From contig CM066913.1 of the NCBI GenBank assembly GCA_033964015.1, positions 33,121,577 to 33,185,576 on the forward strand: DNA of 64,000 nucleotides, read 5' to 3'. This DNA comes from Scolanthus callimorphus. Lineage: Eukaryota > Cnidaria > Anthozoa > Actiniaria > Edwardsiidae. Each line of letters begins with the position of its first letter. Positions within the stretch are counted from its first letter, which is position 1. A program made the position numbers and the translations under genes. Below the pieces are notes generated by a model. It had not been told where the DNA came from. It saw only the letters and a list, made by a program, of their open reading frames with translations, and made no database searches. Of the stretch, positions 1-12,500 are shown piece by piece.

Positions 1-937
1 AACGATAGTCAAGAGAGTGCGGGGCCTTTCAGACAAGCGGCTGGGGCTTCGCGCTCTGTGTTATTGATCACGTTATTGTAAGTGCTTTCCAGACAAGCGT
101 CTGGTGCTCTTATTGCCGCTTCAAACTCCGTCAGACTAGCGGCTGGGAGTTATTCGGAGTTGTTCACCAAGTGTCAGTATCTACAATTTGTTTTGCTTTC
201 CCCGTTGCATTCTTGCTAGGTTCAGTTTGGTTTGCATGCGCGTATGCGGCGGTGGTGGGGTTCGGCACGTGGTGTGGCTGGTGGCCTAATTGCCATCACC
301 AACGTTTTGTTGTAAGACAATGTTTGGTACGCATTATTATTGGTAAACAAATCTGATTCATTGAATATTAAATGGCACCTTCGTGGCCAAAAAATTCCAA
401 CTAGGCCTAATACGTACTAATGCGTAATACGTACTCCTCGCTGCGAGAAAAGCTGTAGCGTCGCATATGCATTCCTAACTTATGCTAATAATGTCACGCG
501 CGCTCCATCATAAAGACAGTGTGATTTCTATAGCGCAGCCAATATAACACATACTACCCATGACTGAAATACATGTCAGTACAAAAGTTGGGGAGATCAG
601 AGTTAGTATCACGGGGGAAATTAAGTTTAAGAACTTAAGCTCAAATTGTTCCCATTGACGAGATCTAGCTATTGTGGGAGAATATTTTCGAGCTTCAGCT
701 AGCATTTTAACACACGGAGTGTGATTACCTTTCTTAAATGTTAAGTTGAACAGCCTGAAAAGTTCCGTTAACTACAATCGAAACGGTTTTCGCTATGTAC
801 AATCGTTTAGATTGCGTATATGGACAAGAGCTTACTAGGCAAGCCAACTATCTAGGAAATTTAACACATGACGGTGATTAATAAACTCGTTCTATTCATG
901 GTATAATTTCCGTTTCTATGCTATAACTATCACTTAC
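1..937. other. Intron or far-left sequence without recognised coding
   Basis: No exon could be recognised. At 30-147 a motif close to CAGACAAGCGGCTGG occurs three times (30, 90 and 132), a degenerate direct repeat of unknown meaning. The remainder should be intron 5 of the bark-like gene. Confidence 0.4.
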
Positions 938-3579
938 CTTCTCTTTTCAAGTCCACGGTATCCACCTCAAACAAGACTTTGCTATTCACATCGCCAGACC
1001 ACCAGAGCAGCGCTCTGTCCTTCAACACAAAGATCTCCTTATGAACAAGCGTCTTGAGCTGATCATGGTTAGAGTGCTTGTACACGAGCTCTGATCCTCC
1101 GACATCAGAATAAATCCGGACTGCTTGTGTCCCTATGTAGTACAGTAATCGAATCCTGATGCCTTTGGCCTCTGGTACGAGAAGAAGTTTCTGGCAAGTT
1201 TGCGAGGCCTGGGCGGCGATCAGATCAGGTATGTCAAAATAGATGAGGATTTCTTAGAAACATGAAAATCTGGGACATCATCGCAGATCATAAGTCTTCC
1301 ATAGTGAACCTGAGGAACGTTTGCTTCGCTGAGCTCATCGAAAATCACGCCTTTATGAGCATGACCGACAAAGGAATTCTCCACACTGATATTCTGATTG
1401 CTCTGTATAAAGACGACAGCGTATCCATCAAGGAAAGAGAACTCGCTTGCATTAATACGCACGGACTTGCTAGGTAGCATTCTCACACCAGCAGATGTGC
1501 AGTTTGTGATGTGCAGGTTGTTAAACACAGGTCCCTTCAGCACAGTTTCAATAGCAGATGTGTTAGTTCCCGAGTGGCTACCGCAGTATGTGAAGTGCAC
1601 GTGCTCAATTACCGATTCCTCCTGAGGATATGTTTCTTCATAGGGTGACACTATTGCAACATGATCCCAAGGTCTACCCTCGCATTTAACCCCCACATAA
1701 ACCCCGCCTGTACAGTTAACTGTATTTGGTGTATTTTGGCATTCAGTTATGGATGACTCGTTGCCATGACAATGAAGGTAATAAGGCAAGGGGTCCTCAG
1801 AACTGTACTTGAACTTGTAAGAACCATAGTTTTGTTCCATGTACGACATGTAGCCCAGCGTATTGCAAATAACGTTAACATTTCCTTTGCTCCATCCTTC
1901 TTTGGGCCAGCACAAAGGCTTCCAAGTATTCTGTTGGTGTACCTCTAAACGACCTTCCCAAGGAAACGTGCCATCTTGAAGTCTCACGTCAGGGCGTAAG
2001 TTGGATTTTGGCTCAAGAACTGTGAAATTAATGCGTTTTGCGTCTGTTCCAATGGCTTTTAGAGTCCCAAGAACAAGAATACTAACGCCAGGGGAGAACC
2101 TAACCTCTACATTTGGGTCTATCGTGAGCGTTACGTTCGGTAGGACAGTCACGTCTGATGTCACGCTATAAGGACTAGACTCTGCCGTCAGCGTGACTGA
2201 CTCATGCAGTCTCCCGCGTAATTCTGATCCCGTCAAACCAGTGGTGCTTTCTCCATAAGAGAGGACACTAAAATCGTTTTCTTGTAGTGAAAAAGGGCGA
2301 AAATTGGCGATAGCAACATTAAAATCGTCGTCAAAGTGTAGAATTCGCTGAGCTATTTCTTTCGATGTTGTACCTCCCCACCAGTTTTGGCTGATGCCAA
2401 TAATGTTCTTCTGAGAACGTGCTGAGACGGTGACGCAAAACTCTTTCTCAAATTGAGAGTTGAAGAACCTGTTCCGCGAGAACTCGGTTGATTTGTACTG
2501 AAGTATTCCACTTAGTTTCATAGCGCAGGATATTTGAGTATTGAGCGCCGTATTACGAAAGTTTCTTCTTAGGGTATTGTTGACAAAGATCAGCAACTTA
2601 CGAGGCTTTGGAATGTTATGAACTGACTGCAGATAGACAACATTTCTCCCCTTGTTGCCCTCCATGGTGTTATTTGAAATAGTCATGTCATCTTCAATTC
2701 TTAAAGCAGTAAGAACACCAAGATTGAAGCAATTGTTGTCTTTAAACGCATTGCGGCCTATCGTAGCGGGACCATTTTCAGCAATCCCCTCAATCAATAT
2801 TGTTCCACCTTCGTTAAACAAAAACTCATTTCCAGAAATCACCAGCTCTTTAGTCCCTCTCTTAAGGGCAATCACGGCCTTCAACTTACACATGTTGAAA
2901 GTAAATCTGTTTGCTGTGATTCTTAGTGGACCAGTTCCAACGGTTGATGTTCCAGTCAAGATTACTGCATGTCCTTCGTTGTCAGTAAAGACATTTTGGT
3001 TAAAAATCCATTCAGTCGGTGGTACATCGTGTTTTATCTCAACCACGGGTCCGGTGTTTCGCCTAAAAACACAGGAATCGAAAACCAAACTTGTTTTCAT
3101 TGTATTATATTTAACATAAGATAGGACAGCGCCTTTTTTATTATCCGCGAAGGTACTATTATAAACTCTCATACTCAGTCGCATGTAGTGATGCGGACCA
3201 TAGATATTCAAGGCGCGGTTGCCGCTTTGTGTTATAGAGGAATTCTGGACCACAACAGTTTTCATTCCATCTGTTGACACCTGGATCCCATACGTTTTGG
3301 AGCCGTTTATTTCGGTGTCCCTAATCTGGAAATATCCTCCAAAATTGTTCATGTTGATCCCCTGGGAAATTCCATTGAGCTTGCACGAGGACATGGTACC
3401 GTTCTTCAGATGTCGTAAGGAGAGCTTGATAGCGATATCACTTGAGCTCGTGATTGTGATATTATGTAGGTTTACCCGATCCATGTTGTTGTTACTCCCA
3501 ATTAGAATGCTATTGGGTTGATTGTCTCTAAAGTTGGAATTGCTGATATCGATGAAGCTTTCCATAGGCTGCACGTTAT
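938..3579 (-). CDS. Bark-like gene exon 5: beta-helix, third SRCR, CUB-like, with a frameshift
   Basis: The acceptor GTTCAACAG precedes 3579. The exon encodes beta-helix repeats, the cap QNWWGGTTSKEIAQRIL, the strand segment NVTLTIDPNVEVRFSPGVS, a third SRCR domain (VRLQDGTFPWEGRLEVH to VGVKCEG) and a start of CUB-like sequence CDDVPDFHVSKKSSS. The frame then closes, while another frame continues IYFDIPDLIAAQASQTCQKL to DTVDLKREG and the donor GTAAGT (932-937). The frame change falls at 1238-1247 and looks like loss of one 4-nt copy from an ATCT repeat. Confidence 0.75.
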
Positions 3580-6500
3580 CTGTTGAACAAGGATAGGGAA
3601 ACGATAATTCACTGAGAGATTTTTCGCGCTATACGTTTTACAAACAAATTTTAAAATACTACAAAACTGAAGTGGATATATATATATATATATGTTATTT
3701 ACCGGCTGGGAGGTCCGGATCGTGAAATACCGTGACCGAGGTCTTGAAAATGCTGACCGAAACCGGAGGTCGAAGTCAGTATTTTCAAAGCCTAGGTCAC
3801 GGTATTTCACGATCTGGACCGACCCCAAGCTGGTAAATAATATATTTATTTTTTTGCTTTCACTGAAACAGCATAAAACTTCACAGAAATTAGCGCGCAC
3901 GCGATTCATCCGGACCCGGGGTCCGGATCGTAGGATTCCGGCCCGCTCGCGAGCCAATCAGAGCGCGCGATTTGATGGATACCGGACCGCTGAAAAAATA
4001 AACCAATGTATCGCCGAAGGCGACGTGGTTATAGGCGGATGTGAGGTGACTATTCGCTGATAAGCATGGACGACTCATTGTTTTAGTATAATTGCTCAGG
4101 TGATTGTTTTCTCACGATCATAACAAAGCACGCGCGCGCATTTCAGGAGAGTGATTTTCATTTGACTGTAGTGAAACCAATCGCAAAGTAATTACACCAA
4201 TTCTGAATAAAACATATAGGAGTAATTACAAAGTAATTGCGAATTACTCACGACAGTCATCTGCAATCCGCTGTAATCAACCTCTGGACCAATTAGCAGT
4301 AGTATAGTAGGTATGGAATTACCCTTTTTTTTGAGGGGGAATACTAATTAGTGAGGGGGAATATATAATGAGCTTGATGACGTCATGATCCATGTTTAGC
4401 TTTTTCCGGTCACGTCGGAGTCACGTCAGGAATGTTGTGGTGGAGGTCAAAGGTCAAGTCAGGAATGTTGAGGCGGAAGTCAGGAATCTGAAGAATGTAG
4501 GGTATCGGGTTACCTATAGTATGGGGTACCTTCCCCCTGCCTTCCTTTTTTTTCAAACAAGGGTACCCCCCTCCCCCTCTTTTTTTCAAGTAAGAGAGAT
4601 AACCTCCCCCCTGCCTAGAGTTATGTGGCGCTAGGGGTATCAGGTTACCTATAGTTATGTGGATCTACACTAGCACTTTCTACGCCAGCAAATGGCATAC
4701 TGGGGGTATCAGGTTACATATAGCTATAAAGGCAGGCGTCCCTCCACTCGAGTCATTCCCACCATCCAGTCAGTCAGATCAAGGCTCAAGAAAAGGTTGA
4801 CGAGATGAAGAACGCGGTGCAGAACGAAACAAGCAGTGAAGACAAAATTGCGATCAAAAGTGATGGGAACGATCTCGACTCAGCGTTGCGAATGGATCCA
4901 TCAGAAGACAAGGGAAATAAGCCCCCAACAAAAAAGAGGAAATTGCCTCAGTGGCTCACGTTGCCCTCTTCTTATTCGTCGAGCGAAAATCCCTCCAAGA
5001 AGCTACTTCTACCCCCCTCAACGTTTGGTGCTTTACCTGCAAATTTCACACAAGGTTCTTTTGGCATGACTAACGACGGTGGACTGTTTGGTCAACGTAT
5101 AAAAGAAAAAGGGACGAACCCAGTACCAACGGGTTTGAATTTGTGGACTTTTCACTGTGGGGAGGAAATGCCTTCTGGAGAAGTAGCTCGAATCGTCCAA
5201 AAGTATGAAGAGGTTGGAGTGCATCCACCAAGGCTCACAGAGTTTGATTTTCAACGCGTGACACAAACGCTACCTGTACTTACTGCCCTCAAAGAGTTGG
5301 TTGACAGTCTGGCGGATAATTTAAAGGAACTAAACGCAAGCATGAGGTGCTATGACTACACGCATTGGGGTGGTCCACCAAATCCTTGCATACAGTATGA
5401 GAAAATGTGTGCAAAACTTGACCAGATTAGTTTGTTGAGGAAAAAACATGATATCGATGGATGGCTCAAGATGTTTTACCGTATGAAACTGCTGGTTAAC
5501 AAAGAAAAACGCAAGGTGGAGAAATCTCCAAAGAAAAGTAACCCAAAATTGGGTTGACACCACGAGCCATTATCAAGTCAGAAAAAGCAGGGACATGTGT
5601 TTATAGTGTAAAACGCTTTATTACGATTAATAAATTGGTTACAAGTCTAAAGTTTGTTCACTAGTATTCTTGACTTGGGGTAGAGTTTTCCACTCATCTT
5701 TTTTCTTGTTGTAATACGATCCCGTCATGCAATCATAACACCGCAGAAAAGACCCCTTCCAAGCTTTTCCCATGGGTGATTGCTTTTGACAAACTGGGCA
5801 TTGGTAGAGTTTGCCTTTCTCGTAACGTCCGGACATTGTATCTTGCCACAAGCACTTTCCACACCCAGCAATATCGATGCGATAAGAATTGTTCCCTTCA
5901 CAATGACTGCATAAACCATCGACTTTCTTTTCAATGTCAACCGAGACTCCACCTCCCTCTTGACTCTTTTCGTCGTCACTGGATTGCTCAGCTTCCTCAT
6001 CACTGGATCGCTCTTCTTCGTCATCGTCGCTAGATTGGTCAGTTTCTTCAACACTGTCATTAATACCGTCCGTTCCATCATCGCTAGATTGGTCGCTTTG
6101 TTCCTCCCTGCTTTCATAGGTAACTACATCGTTCAAAGCTGCTTTATTACGGATCAATCTTTTATCAACTCCTAATTCTGCCAGTCCCTCGAGAAAAGAC
6201 TTTAAGCCTCTTGGAGGTGAAATATCTTCGTTGAAAGGTAGTAATACGAACTCTACAAGATTAGCAATAACTGTGTTTGGTATTCTGCGTTTACGACGAA
6301 TCATTTCCCCGTTAGGCGACCAAAACAGAATATCTTTAGAGGTGGCTATACTGTGCAGAAGGTCTCGGGCACCTTCATAGGGAACAGCATTTGAAATCTG
6401 ACTCAACACGTCTTTGATTCGAGATTCATCTTTTGTCTCCTCGTGCTCATCCTCGTCATCGCTAGACATATCGCTATCTGAGTCCAGTGAACGTTTCATG

Positions 6501-9500
6501 GTAAAAGCCAACCACAAATGAATTAATCTTCAAACGTGACTTGTATTTATACCCTCAGAGCAGCAATGCTAAAACAGGGACGAGTAGGTCTTTGACAAAC
6601 CCATCCCCTTTTTGTGACAAGATTTGCTTTTTTTCTTTGAAAGGGGTGGAACCACTAGCCAAGGCGCCTAGGTCCTCCCCATGTCGTCTTACGTTACTAA
6701 ACTCATTGTCACTTAATGGAATGTAACCCTTTCCGATATTATGGGCAACCTGAGTTAGAGCATGAACTTGTTCTGGGGTGGCTGTGTCGAGAAGGTATTG
6801 ACGCTGATGTGGCGGGCAACTACACAAGGCTTGGAGAAAGCCAAGGTTGTTCTTCACTACCCGAGACATGATAACAAATGAAACGAAGTGTCAATTGAGC
6901 TACTATTTATATAGTTTGTAGCGCCCGCAAGACGCCCGCAAGAGACGCCCGTCAACGCCCGCTGCAACGCCCGTCACGCCCGCTACAACGCCCGTCAACG
7001 CCCGCTACAACGCGCGTCACGCCCGCTACAACGCCCGCTGCAACGCCCGCTAAAACACCAGACACGCCCGTCAACGCCCGCTACAACGCCCGTCAACGCG
7101 CGTCAACGCCCGCTACAACGCCCGCTGCAACGCCCGTCAACGCCCGTCACGCCCGCTACAACGCCCGCTGCAACGCCCGTCAACGCCCGCTAAAACACCA
7201 TACACGCCCGTCAACGCCCGCTAAAACGGCTGCAATAGAAAGTATAAATAGAAGTGTTTCCCGAATCGTTACCATTTACCTGCAAACGCTCGAAGTGTGA
7301 ACATCATGGTAAAGAAAGCTGTTTGTCCAGAGTGTGGAACAGGATTTTCACGTCATTATGATATGGAGAGACACAAAAAGAAATATCATCCAAACATTGT
7401 TACAGGTGAAACAAGCAAGCCAGAGCCTTCCACACCTTTCAGTTTTGGTGTTCACGAAGCATGTGGTCCCTTTCAACTCCAGCATCCTTTTACCTGCATG
7501 GTCGCAGGAATGACCGGAAGTGGAAAAACCGTTTGGGTACAGAAACTACTAGAGCAGGCACAAAAAACAATCTCACCCCCACCCCAACGCATAGTCTGGT
7601 GCTATGCTCAATGGCAACCCGCCTACGCCGCTTTAGCCATGTCTATGCCACAAATAGAATTCGTAAAAGGAATTCCAAATGACATTGAGCAAGACTCGTA
7701 CTTTGACGTGCATATACGAAACCTCATTGTCATTGACGATCAGATGATTGAAACCGGGAATGACAACAGGATTGCAAACTTATTCAGAAAGGGATCCCAT
7801 CACAGAAATCTGTCAGTGATTTATATCCTACAAAACCTATTTCACCAAGGTAAAGTCAATCGAAACATATCCTTAAACAGCCACTACTTGGTCCTATTCA
7901 AGAACCCAAGAGACCAGTTGCAAGTGATGACGTTGGCAAAACAAATGTACCCACGCAACACTCATTACTTTCTTGACAAGTATGAAGAGGCCGTCAGTAA
8001 ACCTTTTGGCTACCTGTTTGTTGACTTAAAACCAGCAACCAACGACAGCTGCAGACTACGCACCAATGTCCTTCCTGGGGAAGTGACAGCCATTGAGAAA
8101 AAGGATGACGCCGTTGGGAAAGAGCTCCTAAAATTTCTTAGTTATCAAAATATGGATATTTCTCCAGAGAAGCGGCGAATGAGAGAACTACATGACAAAA
8201 TGGACGATATCCTTCACAGTCAAACTATGGGTGAAGGTGAAAAGGTCATACGACACACGCAGCTTCAAAACGAATTGTTACGAATGAAGCATCAAGCAAG
8301 TCACAACCCTCCAGTGGTTGTAGAACCTCCAGTAACAACACCTACCTACACTACTCCCCCAAGTATCCCGTTATCACCACCCGAGCCAGCCACTATACCC
8401 TATTTGGCAAAGGTGGTAGAATCTCCCAAGACATCGTTTATTCCGCCGACACCGACCGTTCCAGAACCGACCTTGACACCGCCACCTTCAGTGGCTATAA
8501 CCCCAAAGAAGGCAAAATTGCAAAATATCTTAAAGAATTATTTGGATGACGATGCCAATAAAGACGGACCGTATCTAAAATCCACGTTGAGACGCTATCG
8601 GTTGCGTTCTCACCGTTCTTCTCCATATAAAATAAGATAAAATTAGTAGTTAATAGGAAAACTCTACTAGACTTGTAAGCAATGTATAAATCGGAATAAA
8701 GCGTTTATTTAATTACCGCTAGTGGTAGTATGTTATGTAATATTTGACAGCACTTATATCGAAAGCACACCAAGGGATCTTATCGGCTTAATATTGCGTG
8801 TTGTTATGAAATAAGCGAGAGGTGTTGACAAATATAAAAAAAGAGAATGCTTATTTACAAATACGTCAGGGAATCGACCAAGGGGGTACCCCTGTCTTAT
8901 CGGATTGATAATGCGGTGACTCGACCACGGGGACACCGGTTTTAACGGACTGATATTGCGTGTTGTTATGAAATTAGCGAGAGGTGTTGACAAATATAAA
9001 AAAAAGAGAATGCTTATTTACAAATACGTCAGGGAATCGACCAAGGGGGTACCCCTGTCTTATCGGATTGATAATGCGGTGACTCGACCACGGGGACACC
9101 GGTTTTAACGGACTGATATTGCGTGTTGTTATGAAATTAGCGAGAGGTGTTGACAAATATTAAAAAAAGAGAATGCTTATTTACAAATACGTCAGGGGCT
9201 CGGCCAACGGGGACACCGATCTTAACGGATTGATATTGCGTGTTGTTATGAAATTAGCGAGAGGTGTTGACAATATAAAAAAAGAGAATGCTTATTTACA
9301 AATACGTCGGGAATCGGCCAAGGCGGTACCCCTGTCATATCGGATTGATATTGCGTTTTGTGATGAAATAATTGGAAGGTGTTGTCAAATATATAAGAAA
9401 GAGAATTCTTATTTACAAATACGTCGGGGAATCGGCCAAGGCGGTACCCCTGTCATATCGGATTGATATTGCGTTTTGTAATGAAATAATTGGAAGGTGT

Positions 9501-12500
9501 TGTCAAATATATAAGAAAGAGAATTCTTATTTACAAATACGTCAGGGAATCGGCCAACGGGGGACACCGGTTTTAACGGATTGATATTGCGTGTTGTTAT
9601 GAAATAAGCGAGAGGTGTTGACAAATAATAAAAAAGAGAATGCTTATTTACAAATACGTCGGGGAATCGGCCACGGATACACTGTTCTTAACGGATTGAT
9701 ATGGCGTGTTTTTATGAAATAAGCGAGAGGCGTTGACAAGTATAAAAAAGAGAATGCTTATTTACAAGTACGTCGGGGAGTCGGCCACGGGGGTACCCCT
9801 GTCTTATCGGATTGATAATGCGGTGAATCGACCACGGGGACACCGGTTTTAACGGATTGATATTGCGTGTTGTTATGAAATAAGCGAGAGGTGTTGACAA
9901 ATAATAAAAAAGAGAATGCATATTTACAAATCCGTCAGGGAATCGACCAAGGGGGTACCCCTGTCTTATCGGATTGATATGGCGTGTTGTTATGAAATAA
10001 GCGAGAGGTGTTGACAAATAATAAAAAAAGAGATTGCTTATTTACAAATACGTCGGGGAATCGACCACGGGTACACTGTTCTTAACGGACTGATATTGCG
10101 TGTTGTTATGATCTTTAACCTGAATGCACATTCATGTGGGGTCTGCTTGGTTAGTATATAAAAAAGCGCCCAACTAACGATTATCACTTTCGGAAATATT
10201 ACACAAACTAGAAGTCAACTTAGTAGAAGAATTGTAGACGAAATGAACTGCGTAATTTGTCTTGAAGAGAGTGACATTCTGGAAGTGATGGACTGCTGTG
10301 GGCAACTTATTCACCACAACTGCTTAGCCCGGTGGCATGTGCGAAGTGAAACTTGTCCACATTGCAGACAAGAACAAGACCAAAGGATATTGTGGTATCA
10401 AGAAGACGGAGAAGAACAAGAAAACGCTGACAATGCATTAGAAGTACTGAGGAGTAATTCCCCAATGCCAAGTGAGACAGAGGATGAAGAAGAAAATTTC
10501 AATCTGGAACTTGACAGTAACAGCGAAACCGAAAATGAAGAAAGGCAAAGGAGAAGAGATGAGGATTATTATCCTGACATATTTCGAAGAGATGACGATT
10601 ATTATTCGGACATATTTCAAGATTATAATATGAATTTCATAACTTTGAATTTAACGCTTTTCAAATAATAACAGACTCTTTCGTGGCGCAACGCTACCTT
10701 TTGTAAGATGAAGTATAATTGGTTTAAATTGCTGATTTGAATTCTAGTTTATGTAATATTTTCGAAAGGGGTATATTAAAATACCTTCACACTATTCTCA
10801 CGTGTACATTTTAATGTCTCACCCCCCCCCCCTCAAAAAAAGATCATGACGTCATCAAGCTCATTATATATTCCCCCTCACTAATTAGTATTCCCCCTCA
10901 AAAAAAGGGTAATTCCATACCTACTATACTACTATTAGCGCGCGGAAATTCTCATAATATCTTGAGCAAATATACAAATATATAATAGGGACCTGCGTTT
11001 CGCAGTGGACTATTGCAAACACTAGCCGCAAACCCTAAAACTTCGCGTCTAATATCGTTGCAGAAGAAATTATTCTTATCTTGTACAACCCTTATGAAGA
11101 CTCAGTTGAACGTGATACCCGCGCTCGACAGGAAACAAACATTGCGATGGTCGGCAACCTATATGAAAAAGCGGAGGGAGGCTTGTTTGACGAGGCAATC
11201 TCTTGGGAAAGCAAGCGATTTTGTAAACCCTGCTTTAGTTGTTGTGTCAATAAATGCAAGCACACTTTACACTGTGATCGTTTATTACTCATTCCTCAGC
11301 CTATACGCGAATAACGGATGATGAAAAAACACCAAGGTTTGCTTGCCTTTAAAATGACACGCCATGAGGTCACATGCCGTTTCGTTCCATATATAACACC
11401 TGTTCTAAAGTTCCTTACGCTTTTAAACCGAGCCACAATGAAGGCGTTTTATCTATCGTACATTGCCCCGTCAAAAAGGTTTTATCCAAAATCTTACGCT
11501 GTTATTTTTGTTTAAAATAATACACGTTTTTCAAGTCGATCATTTGAAGGTTGAGGGTCGCATGCAATGAGAATGACAGTAACACCGTGCTCAGGGAAGA
11601 CGGGAACATTATAGTGACTGGGCACTGTCGGAAAATATTTTATTGAACTGGATTAACCCCATCCTAAGGGTTCACGCGAGGCGAACGCCACGTGGCGTGC
11701 GTGGGATATTACGTGGTATGCGGCTCTAAGACAGTGTCTATACCAACGCCATGCTTACCTTTAACGGAGAACAGAAACAAGTTGAAGTAAAGCGTATATC
11801 CATATCTGTTCGTCAGTCGAAAGAGCATTTTCTCCGTTGACGAGTTAAACACCTGACGGTTATTCCACTGTATCGACTCGATATTCCATACTTTGGAGGA
11901 CTTCACCGTGCCATTATCGTACGCGCGAAGATAAGTGTAACTCTTGAAAGCGGAGTACAGGACCTGGACCGTTATTTTGTAGCCCGTTTCTGTTACAAAC
12001 AAATGATCGCAGGTAAATCCACGTTTAGGATTTGACGATGAGAGATACACAATGCTGTCCTTCTTGATGAATGTTCTATTTCCTGTGCATAAGTTTTGTA
12101 TGGATGTAATAGCTGGGCTGGCCATGTATGGAACATGGGTATAAGATACGTCCCAGGGGTTCGGATATCCGAACCCTGGTCCCCTTGTTGACCAGATATT
12201 CACCTCGGAGACGTCAACAAAGGGAGATCCTACCCATATTCCATAGGAAGCTGTCAGAGAGATGTTAGAATAAGGCATTAAGGATTTCCTCGAGAATGGG
12301 CTTGAATAAACCACTGCGACTCCGTATCCAGTCGAGGAGTTGACGTGGATATTGCTGAAATTATGTATATCGTAGTCAATTCTAAGAGCAGATCCGGCCA
12401 GTTTCTTGTCACTTCTGTAAGGGTACCCAGCGTCTTGGATCTCTACGTGGTGCAAACTGCTTGACTTGTCACTCATTGCCAAATGTAGACCGGACCAATA

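Larger units (their letters stand above)
4298..10933. mobile_element. Compact Polinton/Maverick-like element (about 6.6 kb)
   Basis: Terminal inverted repeats of 93 nt (4298-4390) and 92 nt (10842-10933) start with AG and end with CT, and are flanked by a perfect 6-bp duplication ATTAGC (4292-4297 and 10934-10939). A 6-bp duplication and AG...CT ends are the hallmarks of Polintons. Inside are five ORFs, each with its own TATA box: two on plus (4805, 7306), two on minus (starts 6499, 6869) and a RING protein on plus (10243), plus two tandem arrays. The ATPase and the 104-aa protein match Polinton gene types. Autonomous Polintons are usually 15-20 kb and carry protein-primed DNA polymerase B, a retroviral-type integrase, a protease and capsid genes; none is recognisable here. 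The near-identical repeats and intact ORFs suggest a recent insertion. I infer a non-autonomous element that borrows functions in trans. Confidence 0.88.

Noticed and set aside
8754..10017. 60-101-codon open frames in the Polinton-like element's right part
   Set aside because: They follow the 117/162-bp tandem units on both strands and have no independent start context.
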